The notes under the pieces were generated by a model. It searched no databases and was not told where the DNA came from. It was given only the letters and a program-made list of their open reading frames with translations. A stretch of DNA of 64,000 nucleotides from Jilunia laotingensis (GTDB lineage Bacteria > Bacteroidota > Bacteroidia > Bacteroidales > Bacteroidaceae), in the NCBI RefSeq assembly GCF_014385165.1, contig NZ_JACRTF010000001.1, positions 2,542,001 to 2,606,000 on the forward strand, in the 5' to 3' direction. Shown here piece after piece: positions 1 through 8,817 of the stretch. How positions within the stretch are numbered: position 1 is the first letter of the stretch; each line of letters begins with the position of its first letter. The position numbers were made by a program, and so were the translations under genes.

Positions 1-141
1 GACCTTGCGGAACTTTCTAATGGTAAGTTGCGGATGGATGATGACATCATTCGTTTGATGGCCGATCGCCTTGCTCAGAATTATCGTCCGAAGATGAATT
101 ATAATAATAACCGGAATAATAATCAGCGAAGAAAATACTAA
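1..141 (+). CDS. C-terminal end of a DUF4290-type protein (partial)
   Basis: The window opens inside a gene; frame 1 is open from base 1 to a TAA at 139-141, giving 46 residues. The visible tail is polar and ends in an Asn/Arg-rich stretch (NYNNNRNNNQRRKY). In Bacteroides the gene just upstream of murA is commonly a DUF4290 protein of unknown function, and an Asn/Arg-rich end fits that. The family name is inferred from gene order, because too little of the protein is visible to show its domain. It lies 25 bases before murA on the same strand and is probably cotranscribed with it. Confidence 0.55.
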   Translation, partial: DLAELSNGKLRMDDDIIRLMADRLAQNYRPKMNYNNNRNNNQRRKY

Positions 142-166
142 TCTCTCGCCATAAACCATCCTATCT

Positions 167-1471
167 ATGGCTTCATTTGTAATCGAAGGAGGGCACAAGC
201 TTTGTGGTGAAATTCATCCACAAGGTGCTAAAAACGAGGTATTGCAGATCATCTGCGCTACATTGCTTACTGCCGAGGAAGTAATAGTAAATAATATTCC
301 CGACATTCTGGATGTCAACAACCTCATCCAATTGATGAGAGACATGGGGGTGACAGTTGCAAAACAGGGTATTGACTCATATAGTTTCAAAGCGGAAAAT
401 GTGGATCTTGCTTATCTGGAAAGTGACGAGTTTCTGAAGAAGTGTTCCAGTCTTCGCGGTTCGGTGATGCTGATCGGGCCAATGGTAGCTCGTTTTGGTA
501 AAGCAATGATATCCAAGCCGGGTGGAGATAAGATAGGCCGCCGCCGTTTGGATACTCATTTTATCGGTATCCAGAATCTGGGAGCTGATTTCAAATATAA
601 CGATGAACGTGAGATTTTTGAAATTGCTGCCGATAAGTTGCACGGAACATACATGCTTTTGGACGAGGCTTCCGTTACCGGAACTGCCAACATTGTTATG
701 GCGGCTGTATTGGCGAAAGGAACGACTACCATTTATAATGCAGCTTGTGAACCATATTTACAGCAATTATGCAGAATGCTCAACCGGATGGGGGCAAAAA
801 TCAGTGGCATTGCTTCCAACCTTCTCACTATCGAAGGGGTAGACGAACTGCACGGGACGCAACATACCGTTTTGCCGGACATGATTGAAGTAGGCAGTTT
901 CATCGGAATGGCAGCTATGACCGGAAGCGAGATCACGATTAAACGTGTCTCTTATGAGAATTTGGGTATTATCCCCGAAAGTTTCCGCCGTTTGGGTATT
1001 AAGCTCGAACAACGTGGAGATGATATTTATGTCCCTGCACAGGATAGTTACCAGATCGAATCGTTTATTGATGGTTCCATCATGACGATTGCGGATGCTC
1101 CATGGCCAGGTTTGACTCCTGATTTGCTCAGTGTGTTGCTGGTAGTCGCTACGCAAGCTAAAGGGAGTGTGCTGATTCATCAGAAGATGTTCGAAAGCCG
1201 CTTGTTTTTTGTAGACAAGTTGATTGATATGGGAGCGCAAATCATCTTATGCGACCCGCATCGTGCGGTTGTAATCGGCCATAATCACGGTTTCAAACTC
1301 CGGGGTGGTAACATGATTTCTCCCGACATCCGTGCAGGTATTGCCTTGTTGATTGCAGCGATGAGTGCCGAAGGCAGCAGCCGTATCCACAACATCGAGC
1401 AAATAGACCGCGGATACCAGAACATTGAAGGCCGGTTGAATGCGATCGGTGCCAGAATTACCCGAATATGA
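167..1471 (+). CDS. murA: UDP-N-acetylglucosamine 1-carboxyvinyltransferase
   Basis: First committed step of peptidoglycan synthesis: transfers enolpyruvate from PEP to UDP-GlcNAc in the cytoplasm. The 434 residues match the family's two-domain EPSP-synthase fold. The N-terminal substrate region has GAKNEVLQI (residues 20-28), and the active-site loop reads [14 protein letters not shown] (116-129). In most bacteria this loop carries a catalytic Cys (Cys115 in E. coli); here the aligned position is Asp121 (codon 527-529). An Asp at this position is known to give functional MurA that fosfomycin cannot alkylate. The start follows a 25-base gap after the upstream gene. Its stop overlaps the rimM start as ATGA (1468-1471), which implies translational coupling. 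Confidence 0.95.
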   Translation: MASFVIEGGHKLCGEIHPQGAKNEVLQIICATLLTAEEVIVNNIPDILDVNNLIQLMRDMGVTVAKQGIDSYSFKAENVDLAYLESDEFLKKCSSLRGSVMLIGPMVARFGKAMISKPGGDKIGRRRLDTHFIGIQNLGADFKYNDEREIFEIAADKLHGTYMLLDEASVTGTANIVMAAVLAKGTTTIYNAACEPYLQQLCRMLNRMGAKISGIASNLLTIEGVDELHGTQHTVLPDMIEVGSFIGMAAMTGSEITIKRVSYENLGIIPESFRRLGIKLEQRGDDIYVPAQDSYQIESFIDGSIMTIADAPWPGLTPDLLSVLLVVATQAKGSVLIHQKMFESRLFFVDKLIDMGAQIILCDPHRAVVIGHNHGFKLRGGNMISPDIRAGIALLIAAMSAEGSSRIHNIEQIDRGYQNIEGRLNAIGARITRI

Positions 1472-2013
1472 TAAAAAAAGAAGAAGTATATAAGATAGGG
1501 ATTTTTAATAAGCCGCATGGCATCCATGGAGAGTTGTCGTTCACTTTTACTGATGATATCTTCGACCGTACCGATTGTGATTATCTAATTTGTTTGCTGG
1601 ATGGGATATTTGTTCCCTTCTTCATCAAAGAATATCGGTTTCGTTCGGATTCCACGGCATTAGTGAAACTCGAAGGGGTGGATTCGGCAGAGCGAGCCCG
1701 TATGTTTACGAATGTGGAAGTATATTTTCCTGTGGAACATGTAGAGGAAGCAGAAGCGGGCGAATTGTCATGGAATTTCTTTGTCGGTTTCCATATGGAA
1801 GAAGTAAATCATGGTGTATTGGGAGAAATAATAGAGGTGGACGATTCTACTGCTAATCCTCTTTTTGTTGTAGAACTTCTGAATGGTGAAGAGCTTTTGG
1901 TACCGGCTCAGGAAGATTTTATTATTGGAGTTGATGCTGATAATAAGAATATTACGGTTGATTTACCCGAAGGACTATTGAACTTGGATGAAGTTGGAAC
2001 GGAGGATGAATAG
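1468..2013 (+). CDS. rimM: 16S rRNA processing / 30S maturation factor RimM
   Basis: Helps assemble the head of the 30S ribosomal subunit, binding ribosomal protein S19. The 181-residue length is normal for the family. The N-terminal RimM domain begins with [17 protein letters not shown], close to the family's opening glycine-rich signature. The C-terminal half (about residues 95-170) has a PRC-barrel look ([19 protein letters not shown], then [12 protein letters not shown]). The start codon overlaps the murA stop by four bases, so the pair is coupled. Nothing in it is unusual. Confidence 0.93.
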   Translation: MIKKEEVYKIGIFNKPHGIHGELSFTFTDDIFDRTDCDYLICLLDGIFVPFFIKEYRFRSDSTALVKLEGVDSAERARMFTNVEVYFPVEHVEEAEAGELSWNFFVGFHMEEVNHGVLGEIIEVDDSTANPLFVVELLNGEELLVPAQEDFIIGVDADNKNITVDLPEGLLNLDEVGTEDE

Positions 2014-2027
2014 TCCTGATTTATTAC

Positions 2028-2126
2028 TCACCGATGAAAGGATTGTTGGTCACCGATGAAGGCCCCGTTGATCACCGATGAACGGGGTGTTGGTCACCGA
2101 TGAACAGGGTCTTCCTCACCGATGAG
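2028..2126. repeat. Array A: five 22-bp units, core TCACCGATGAA
   Basis: The 11-base core TCACCGATGAA starts at 2028, 2050, 2072, 2094 and 2116, exactly 22 bases apart. The fifth copy ends in G instead of A. The 11 bases between cores differ from unit to unit but are G-rich, for example GGCCCCGTTGA. The array lies between rimM and the promoter of the M23 gene and ends 45 bases upstream of the -33 element. Because 22 is not a multiple of 3, the frame rotates and it cannot be a coding repeat. A related array with the same core lies at 28339. Confidence 0.9.
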
Positions 2127-2170
2127 AAAATGCCTCCTCCAAAACGTTAAATAGAATGAAGAAACTTCTG

Positions 2171-2197
2171 TTGGCAGCGATGAAATGCCTACCTTTG
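2171..2197 (+). promoter_or_regulatory. Bacteroides-type promoter for the M23 gene
   Basis: TACCTTTG at 2190-2197 matches the Bacteroides -7 box TAnnTTTG. A TTG starts at 2171, 19 bases before it, where the -33 element is expected. The M23 start codon is 20 bases past the box. This makes the M23 gene separable from murA-rimM. Confidence 0.6.
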
Positions 2198-2216
2198 TAA
2201 TTCATATAAAATTACC

Positions 2217-3077
2217 ATGCCAAAGAAAAAGAAAAGTAAAGCTTTCTGGAACAATATTAAGTTTAAATACAAACTTACCATCATAAATGAGAATACACTC
2301 GAAGAGGTGGTGGGTATCCACGTATCCAAGCTGAACGGGTTTTCGGTACTGCTTTCGGTTCTTACGATTCTGTTTCTGATAGCATCGGTTATCATTGCAT
2401 TTACCCCTTTACGTAACTATCTGCCCGGATATATGAATAGCGAGATTCGTGCGCAGGTGGTGGAAAATGCATTGCGGGTGGATTCTCTTCAGCAACTGGT
2501 CGATCGGCAGAATCTGTATATCATGAACATTCAGGATATTTTCAGCGGAAAGGTTCGTATCGATTCGGTGCAGAGCATGGACACGCTGACCGCTATGCGT
2601 GAAGACTCCCTGATGGAACGTACCAAACGTGAAGAAGAATTTCGCCGTCAGTATGAAGAAACCGAGAAGTATAATCTTACTTCAATAACTTCACAACCCG
2701 ATGTGGACGGTCTGATTTTTTATCGGCCTACCCGTGGGATGATTTCCTCTCATTTTGATGCGGATAAGAAGCATTATGGAACGGATATTGCCGCCAATCC
2801 CAACGAGAGCGTGCTTGCTACTTTGGACGGAACTGTCATATTGAGTACCTATACCGCTGAAACCGGATACTTGATCGAAGTGCAGCATAATCAAGACTTC
2901 GTATCAGTCTACAAACATTGTGGTTCTCTACTGAAGCGTGTAGGTGATAAAGTGCAGGCGGGAGAGGCCATCGCACTGGTGGGGAACAGCGGAACGCTGA
3001 CAACCGGACCTCATTTGCATTTTGAGTTATGGCACAAAGGAAGTGCTGTTAATCCCGAAAAGTATATTGTATTCTAA
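2217..3077 (+). CDS. Membrane-anchored M23 (LytM-type) metallopeptidase
   Basis: Probable periplasmic peptidoglycan endopeptidase held to the inner membrane by one N-terminal helix. Residues 1-20 are very basic and cytoplasmic. A hydrophobic segment follows at about 43-63 (VLLSVLTILFLIASVIIAF), then a charged, probably coiled-coil stretch to about 165. The C-terminal LytM domain keeps the zinc ligands: HYGTD (HxxxD) and HLH in GPHLHFELW. Because both motifs are intact, an active enzyme is likelier than an EnvC-like activator. It has its own promoter but sits two bases before dxr, so the two are probably cotranscribed. Confidence 0.88.
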   Translation: MPKKKKSKAFWNNIKFKYKLTIINENTLEEVVGIHVSKLNGFSVLLSVLTILFLIASVIIAFTPLRNYLPGYMNSEIRAQVVENALRVDSLQQLVDRQNLYIMNIQDIFSGKVRIDSVQSMDTLTAMREDSLMERTKREEEFRRQYEETEKYNLTSITSQPDVDGLIFYRPTRGMISSHFDADKKHYGTDIAANPNESVLATLDGTVILSTYTAETGYLIEVQHNQDFVSVYKHCGSLLKRVGDKVQAGEAIALVGNSGTLTTGPHLHFELWHKGSAVNPEKYIVF

Positions 3078-3079
3078 AC

Positions 3080-4255
3080 ATGAATAAAGAGAATAAAAAG
3101 AAACAAATAGCTATCCTGGGGTCTACAGGATCTATTGGTACGCAGGCACTTCAGGTGATTGAAGAACATCCCGGACTGTATGAGGTGTATGCTTTGACTG
3201 CCAATAATAAAGTAGATTTGCTCATAGCACAAGCCCGGAGGTTTCAGCCCGAGGCGGTAGTTATAGCCAATGAAGATAAATACGATGAATTAAAAGATGC
3301 CCTTAGCGATTTGCCTATCAAGGTATATGCCGGTTCGGAAGCTTTGGGGCAGATCGTAGAATCTGCTCCGATCGATATCGTTCTGACTGCAATGGTGGGG
3401 TATGCCGGCCTGAAGCCAACGATCAATGCGATTCGAGCCCGTAAGGCAATTGCTCTGGCAAACAAGGAAACGCTTGTCGTTGCCGGAGAACTGATTAACC
3501 AGTTGGCACAACAATATCGTACCCCGATCCTTCCTGTCGATTCTGAACATTCGGCCGTATTCCAATGTTTGGCTGGAGAAGTTGGTAATCCGATAGAGAA
3601 GGTGATACTCACCGCTTCCGGAGGCCCTTTTCGTACGTATACACTGGAACAGTTGAAGACCGTTACAAAAGTACAGGCTTTGAAGCATCCCAATTGGGAG
3701 ATGGGAGCAAAGATAACCATTGATTCTGCTTCCATGATGAACAAAGGTTTTGAAGTGATCGAAGCAAAATGGTTGTTCGGTGTGCAGCCCAGCCAGATCG
3801 AGGTGGTGGTTCATCCGCAATCGGTGATCCATTCGATGGTTCAGTTCGAGGACGGCTCCGTCAAGGCACAACTCGGTATGCCGGATATGCGGCTTCCTAT
3901 ACAGTATGCATTTTCTTATCCCGACCGTATATATTCTTCTTTTGAACGTCTGGACTTTGCGAAATGTACCCATCTGACTTTCGAACAGCCCGATACCAAA
4001 CGTTTCCGCAATCTGGCATTGGCTTATGAAGCGATGTACCGCGGAGGAAACATGCCATGCATCGTCAATGCAGCCAATGAAGTGGTTGTAGCTGCTTTCC
4101 TGAAGGACGGGATCAGCTTTTTGGGCATGAGCGAAGTGATTGAAAAGACAATGGAGCGAGCTTCGTTTGTACAGGCTCCTACCTATGATGACTATGTGGC
4201 GACAGATGCCGAAGCACGCCGCATAGCTGTCGAGTTAACTCATAATTTAAAATAG
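3080..4255 (+). CDS. dxr: 1-deoxy-D-xylulose-5-phosphate reductoisomerase
   Basis: NADPH- and metal-dependent conversion of DXP to MEP, the first committed step of the non-mevalonate isoprenoid pathway. The 391 residues include the Rossmann motif GSTGSIGTQAL (residues 14-24), LANKETLVVAGEL, the metal-binding PVDSEHSAVFQ, TASGGPF, and HPNWEMGAKITIDSASMMNK, followed by VHPQSVIHSMVQFEDGS. All the usual catalytic segments are present. It begins two bases after the M23 stop and is followed by rseP after 26 bases. The dxr-rseP order is common in Bacteroidota. Confidence 0.96.
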   Translation: MNKENKKKQIAILGSTGSIGTQALQVIEEHPGLYEVYALTANNKVDLLIAQARRFQPEAVVIANEDKYDELKDALSDLPIKVYAGSEALGQIVESAPIDIVLTAMVGYAGLKPTINAIRARKAIALANKETLVVAGELINQLAQQYRTPILPVDSEHSAVFQCLAGEVGNPIEKVILTASGGPFRTYTLEQLKTVTKVQALKHPNWEMGAKITIDSASMMNKGFEVIEAKWLFGVQPSQIEVVVHPQSVIHSMVQFEDGSVKAQLGMPDMRLPIQYAFSYPDRIYSSFERLDFAKCTHLTFEQPDTKRFRNLALAYEAMYRGGNMPCIVNAANEVVVAAFLKDGISFLGMSEVIEKTMERASFVQAPTYDDYVATDAEARRIAVELTHNLK

Positions 4256-4281
4256 TAAATAGTAATTCGTAAGTAATAAAC

Positions 4282-5625
4282 ATGGAAACATTTTTAATTC
4301 GTGCCCTTCAGTTAATAATGAGCCTTTCGCTCCTTGTTATCATTCATGAAGGAGGACATTTTCTCTTTGCCCGTCTTTTTAAGGTGAGGGTCGAGAAATT
4401 TTGCTTATTCTTTGATCCTTGGTTCACCCTTTTTAAATTCAAGCCCAAAAACAGTGAAACTGAATATGCTGTCGGATGGTTGCCGCTTGGCGGTTATGTA
4501 AAGATAGCGGGAATGATTGACGAATCGATGGATACGGAACAAATGAAACAACCCGAACAGCCGTGGGAGTTTCGATCCAAGCCTGCTTGGCAACGGCTGT
4601 TGATTATGGTGGGCGGTGTGTTGTTCAACTTCCTGTTGGCACTGTTCATCTATTCTATGATTCTATTTAAGTGGGGAGATTCTTATGTTTCCCTTCAGGA
4701 TATGACTCATGGAATGAAGTTTAACGAACGGGCGCAACAAATTGGCTTCCGTGACGGTGACATTCTGCTCCGTGCCGACGAGAAACCTCTGGAACGGTTC
4801 AATATGGATCTTTTGCGTGATATAACCGATGCACGTATTGTGACGGTGAAACGCGATGGCGTCGAAACCAAAGTGTATATGCCTGAGGTTAACTTGCTGG
4901 ACGTGTTGAAAGAAGATCCTATGTTTGTGAATGCTCTGATCCCGAATGTGGTAGACTCTGTTTTGTCAGGCAATTCTTTTGCATTGGCAGGATTGCAGAA
5001 AGGGGATAGTTTGGTTGCCTTCAACGGTACGCCTTTGAATTCCTGGAATGCTTTTACTGAGAATCTGGGTAAGTTGAGAGTAGCGGCAGAAGCGAAAAAC
5101 GAAAAGGATGCTTCGTTCCAATTGGTCTACTCACGTGCAGGGAACCGCGATACGGTGTCCGTACGTACGGATTCATTGTTCCGCGTGGGAGCTTATTCTC
5201 AGAATCTAAGCGATTATAAAGAGACAGTCCTGACATATGGCTTTTTCACTTCGTTCCCTGCGGGAGTGAAACTGGGAGTCAACACCTTGAAAGGATATGT
5301 CAATGATATGAAATATGTATTCTCGAAAGAGGGGGCAAAGAGTATCGGTGGTTTTGGTACCATTGGAAGTATTTTCCCTTCTGTTTGGGATTGGCATCGT
5401 TTCTGGTCGATGACAGCTTTCCTTTCCATTATTCTTGCTTTTATGAATATCCTGCCAATTCCTGCTTTAGACGGTGGACATGTATTGTTCCTGATTTATG
5501 AGATTGTTGCCCGTCGTAAGCCGAGCGATAAATTCATGGAACGGGCACAAATGGCTGGCATGTTCATATTGTTTGCTCTGCTGATATGGGCCAATTTCAA
5601 TGATGTTGTGAGATTCTTCTTCTAA
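4282..5625 (+). CDS. rseP: Site-2 intramembrane zinc protease RseP/MmpL
   Basis: Polytopic inner-membrane metalloprotease that performs the second cut in regulated intramembrane proteolysis and also clears signal-peptide remnants. The zinc motif HEGGH lies in the first helix (about residues 21-25). The third zinc ligand is in PIPALDGGHVLF near residue 400, and PDZ-like sequence fills the middle (about 145-300). At 447 residues it has the usual two-PDZ family length. It is the last gene of the + strand block, closed by the long hairpin at 5641-5713. No dedicated anti-sigma substrate is visible nearby. Confidence 0.93.
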   Translation: METFLIRALQLIMSLSLLVIIHEGGHFLFARLFKVRVEKFCLFFDPWFTLFKFKPKNSETEYAVGWLPLGGYVKIAGMIDESMDTEQMKQPEQPWEFRSKPAWQRLLIMVGGVLFNFLLALFIYSMILFKWGDSYVSLQDMTHGMKFNERAQQIGFRDGDILLRADEKPLERFNMDLLRDITDARIVTVKRDGVETKVYMPEVNLLDVLKEDPMFVNALIPNVVDSVLSGNSFALAGLQKGDSLVAFNGTPLNSWNAFTENLGKLRVAAEAKNEKDASFQLVYSRAGNRDTVSVRTDSLFRVGAYSQNLSDYKETVLTYGFFTSFPAGVKLGVNTLKGYVNDMKYVFSKEGAKSIGGFGTIGSIFPSVWDWHRFWSMTAFLSIILAFMNILPIPALDGGHVLFLIYEIVARRKPSDKFMERAQMAGMFILFALLIWANFNDVVRFFF

Positions 5626-5640
5626 TCGGAAGATAATATA

Positions 5641-5713
5641 TTAGACACAAGTTACGCGGATTACATAGTTTTAATAAACTAAGAACTATGTAATCCGCGT
5701 AATTTGTGTCTAA
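5641..5713. terminator. Long inverted repeat between convergent genes
   Basis: A 30-base arm (5641-5670) pairs with 5684-5713 across a 13-base loop, with one mismatch (GTTACGCGG against CCGCGTAAT). It lies between the convergent 3' ends of rseP and the GH78 gene, so it can stop transcription in both directions. No strong T-run follows on either side. The stem is much longer than a normal intrinsic terminator. Confidence 0.65.
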
Positions 5714-5786
5714 AAGATGTAGATGGCAGCTTTTGTGCGAATCCTTTTTAATTGAGAGTAAACTCTGTTTTTACATCCTTATCGGG

Positions 5787-8717
5787 CTATTCTTTTACTG
5801 TAAACACATAACTTCCCGATTGCAACTCTATATGAATGTGTTGCTCTTCAATGGAATAAGATACTACTCCTTTAGCTTTGTCGAGAGGAACGTTGTTTTC
5901 TGCTATTTCGTTCTGGTTCCTCTCTTTGGGCAAGGTGACTGAGGCGGTTGTATTTGCCGGTATGACGATTCTGTATTCCATATTCCCGTTAGCATCCGAT
6001 TTCCACGCACTCCTTATTTTGCCGTAGTACGAATGGTAAGTAGCATCAACAGACGTTATTCTTTCCTGCCCGGCAGGGAAAGAGATCCTGTTGTCAGGAT
6101 ACGGAGTGAGAATGATGTGCTTGAAACCGGGATTGTTTTCATCCGGATTGATGCCTGCCATATAACGGTACATCCATTCGGATACCGCTCCATAAGCATA
6201 GTGGTTGAAAGAGTTCATGGTCGTTGCCGGATGAAATCCTTTTTCTTTTGTGTATCCGTCCCAACGTTCCCATATGGTGGTTGCCCCTTGATCCACACTG
6301 TACAGCCAGGAAGGGTTGTTGCGTTGCAGTAATAGATTGTAGGCCGTATGGATTGACCCGGCATCTGTCAATGTCTGGTTTATAATGGCGGTTCCTACAA
6401 AACCGGTTCCCAATCGGTCGCCATTTGTCTTGATTAAATGGTTCAGATAACGGATACCGTCACTTTGGGCCTTCTCATCAGGGAATAAGTGAAGTTTAAG
6501 AGCCAATAGATAGGCTGTCTGCCCCTTTTGTTTTAATGAACCGTCCGGATTGACATAGCGTGCTTGGAATTCGGCTTTGATATTTTCATATAACTCTTTG
6601 TACGATTTTGCTTTCGAGTCATATGCATCTCCTGCCTTCCGGCTTAAAGCTTGTGACATCTTTTCCATTAACCGGGCAGAGTAAGCGTAGAAACAGACGG
6701 CTATATACCGCTTCTTATCCGGTTCGTTGCCTTCGGGAGAAAGCCAGTCACCGTGGGTAATCCCTCCTCCGTTGTATTTATATCCGTCGAATACTTGCGT
6801 CGACCGTTGCTCCATAAATCTTTCCATGGAAGCATAGTTCTCTTCCAGAATGCCTCTGTCCCCATACATCAGGTAAGTTGTCCAAGGGATCACTATACCG
6901 GCCTCCGCCCAGGCTGCATTGCCGACTTCGTTTCCCCAGACACGGGGAGCTAAATCATAATACGCACCATCCTCGCGCTGCCCGTCCCTGACATCGCCCA
7001 TCCATTTATGAAAGAATCCGGCAAGATCGGCATTATAGGTGGCAGCCCGCCCGAATGCCAGGATGTCACCCGTCCATCCCAGACGTTCATCCCGTTGGGG
7101 GCAATCGGTCGGTACGCTTAAGAAATTCCCGCGCTGCCCCCACATGATATTCTTATAAAGCTGGTTTACCCTTGCATGACTGGTGGTAAAAGAGGATCCT
7201 TCTTCGGCAACTGTACCGACCACTTCTCCTTTCATCGACTCGATTTCTACCTGTTCCGTTGTTACGACATCACAATAACGAAAACCGAAAAAGGTCATGG
7301 TAGGTCTGAATTCCTCCCCATCCTTGTCTCCTTTTAAAGTATAGCTGAGTGTGGCAGCGGCCGACCGGAGGATGATGCGGTAAAGACTGCCACCCGGCCC
7401 ATCGTTTACGCGGGCGAAGCTTCCATCGTCATTCAATGATTCGGCAAACCGGATGGTAAGCCGTGTCCCGGCATTTCCTTTTACTTTGAATTTAACCCAG
7501 CCCACCATATTCTGTCCAAGGTCGTATACTGCTGTATCCCCTTTATCCAACGTCAGGCGGTCTGTCCCCTTTCTTTCTTCAATGACATTCACCATTCCAT
7601 AGCCTTTTTCATCCGGGGTATGCCCGTTGTATTTTGTAATACTGACGGGAGTTTGTTCCAGCTCTTTTCTTACCTGTACGTTGGGACCGATGAAAGCCTT
7701 TATAGTGCCCTTGAAATCTTTGTTTTCGGTTGGTTTGTGCCAATTGGAATCATCAAATCCCACCTTCTTCCACTCACTTTCTCTTCGCGCGTCATAATCT
7801 TCTCCCGTATAGATATCCGCCATTCTTATAGCACCTTCCCGGGATGTCTTCCATGATTCAGGATGGGTGACAATGGTTTCGGTGGTTCCATCCTTATATA
7901 CGATATATAGTTTAGCGATAAATCCCAATGCCGGAGAGCCGTATTCTCCATGCGCCACATGCCCTGCCCACCAGCCGGAGGATACCAGTGCTGCGATTGC
8001 ATTATTGCCTTTCGACAGGAAAGAAGTAATGTCATAAGTGTTATAGAAAACAGTCTTTGAGTAGTTTGTCCACCCCGGTTTTAGTTCGTCAAAACATAGT
8101 TTGCCGTCCGCATTGGTGTTTCCTACCCGGTTTCCGTTTATAAATAGATCATAGACACCTAATGCGGAGGAATAAATACGGGCGGATTTTATCTCTTTAT
8201 CGAGCATACATTCCGTACGGAACATGGGAATTCCATCTGTTTGAGATTCATTTTCGGGAGCATCCGTATCATTGCATTTAATCCATTTTGCACCGTTCCA
8301 GCCCGAATTCATCAGACCGGTTTCAAAGAAAGCCGTTTCACGACTGGTCTTTTTATTGCCGTCATTATCCCATACGTTGACTTTCCAGTAATAGCGGGTA
8401 GAGGGTTGGAGTGCAATACCTTTATATATAATGTGAACGGACAAGTCGGATGCTGTTTTCTCAGAATCCCATACGATGTTCTTCCCCTGTTTATCGGTCG
8501 AAACGATGATTTGATACCCGGTCTGGGATATTCCGCGTCTATCTGACTCCATTTTCCAACTAAAACGTGGAGCTGCCACATCGATTCCTATCGGATTTTT
8601 TAAATACTCTACCCGTAAGTCGCTTATCGTAAAACTTTTCGTTGCATTTGTTTCTCCCCGGGTCGTAAAGGTTGAGAAACATAAAAGCGATGCTAATACT
8701 AATAATACTTTCTTCAT
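5787..8717 (-). CDS. GH78 alpha-L-rhamnosidase
   Basis: Secreted or periplasmic glycosidase predicted to remove terminal alpha-L-rhamnose. I place the start at the ATG at 8715-8717, because it opens a normal signal peptide (MKKVLLVLASLLCFSTF). An upstream in-frame ATG at 8774 would add a charged 19-residue leader. The order is N-terminal beta domains (SDLRVEYLKNPIGID, PRFSWKM), a rhamnosidase N domain (about 170-350), then the (alpha/alpha)6 catalytic barrel. The barrel carries the GH78 hallmark CPQRDERLGWTGD with its acidic catalytic cluster, and later TTIWERWDGY and NSFNHYAYGAVSEW. At 976 residues it is a full-length multidomain member. It follows the HTCS on the same strand and is its most likely target. 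Confidence 0.93.
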   Translation of the reverse strand: MKKVLLVLASLLCFSTFTTRGETNATKSFTISDLRVEYLKNPIGIDVAAPRFSWKMESDRRGISQTGYQIIVSTDKQGKNIVWDSEKTASDLSVHIIYKGIALQPSTRYYWKVNVWDNDGNKKTSRETAFFETGLMNSGWNGAKWIKCNDTDAPENESQTDGIPMFRTECMLDKEIKSARIYSSALGVYDLFINGNRVGNTNADGKLCFDELKPGWTNYSKTVFYNTYDITSFLSKGNNAIAALVSSGWWAGHVAHGEYGSPALGFIAKLYIVYKDGTTETIVTHPESWKTSREGAIRMADIYTGEDYDARRESEWKKVGFDDSNWHKPTENKDFKGTIKAFIGPNVQVRKELEQTPVSITKYNGHTPDEKGYGMVNVIEERKGTDRLTLDKGDTAVYDLGQNMVGWVKFKVKGNAGTRLTIRFAESLNDDGSFARVNDGPGGSLYRIILRSAAATLSYTLKGDKDGEEFRPTMTFFGFRYCDVVTTEQVEIESMKGEVVGTVAEEGSSFTTSHARVNQLYKNIMWGQRGNFLSVPTDCPQRDERLGWTGDILAFGRAATYNADLAGFFHKWMGDVRDGQREDGAYYDLAPRVWGNEVGNAAWAEAGIVIPWTTYLMYGDRGILEENYASMERFMEQRSTQVFDGYKYNGGGITHGDWLSPEGNEPDKKRYIAVCFYAYSARLMEKMSQALSRKAGDAYDSKAKSYKELYENIKAEFQARYVNPDGSLKQKGQTAYLLALKLHLFPDEKAQSDGIRYLNHLIKTNGDRLGTGFVGTAIINQTLTDAGSIHTAYNLLLQRNNPSWLYSVDQGATTIWERWDGYTKEKGFHPATTMNSFNHYAYGAVSEWMYRYMAGINPDENNPGFKHIILTPYPDNRISFPAGQERITSVDATYHSYYGKIRSAWKSDANGNMEYRIVIPANTTASVTLPKERNQNEIAENNVPLDKAKGVVSYSIEEQHIHIELQSGSYVFTVKE

Positions 8718-8729
8718 TGATTCTGTTCT

Positions 8730-8782
8730 TTGTTTCATCCTGTTTCGTTTCATTCTGTCCGATCCTTGTTTCATCCTGTTTC
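8730..8782. repeat. 17-bp direct repeat upstream of the GH78 gene
   Basis: TTGTTTCATCCTGTTTC occurs at 8730-8746 and again at 8766-8782, 36 bases apart. Both copies lie between the GH78 start (8717) and the HTCS stop (8818). Direct repeats next to a regulated start are typical of AraC-type DNA-binding sites, so this is a candidate operator for the HTCS. The longer reading of the GH78 gene would translate through it. Confidence 0.5.
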
Positions 8783-8817
8783 CTTTCTAAGATTTAAAAG
8801 TTTGTATTCTGCATGAT

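Noticed and set aside
2028..2126. Array A as a CRISPR array
   Set aside because: Repeat and spacer are each only 11 bases and no cas genes are near; CRISPR repeats are 23-47 bases.
5641..5713. Inverted repeat as an insertion-sequence end
   Set aside because: Both arms are adjacent, with a 13-base loop and no transposase nearby.
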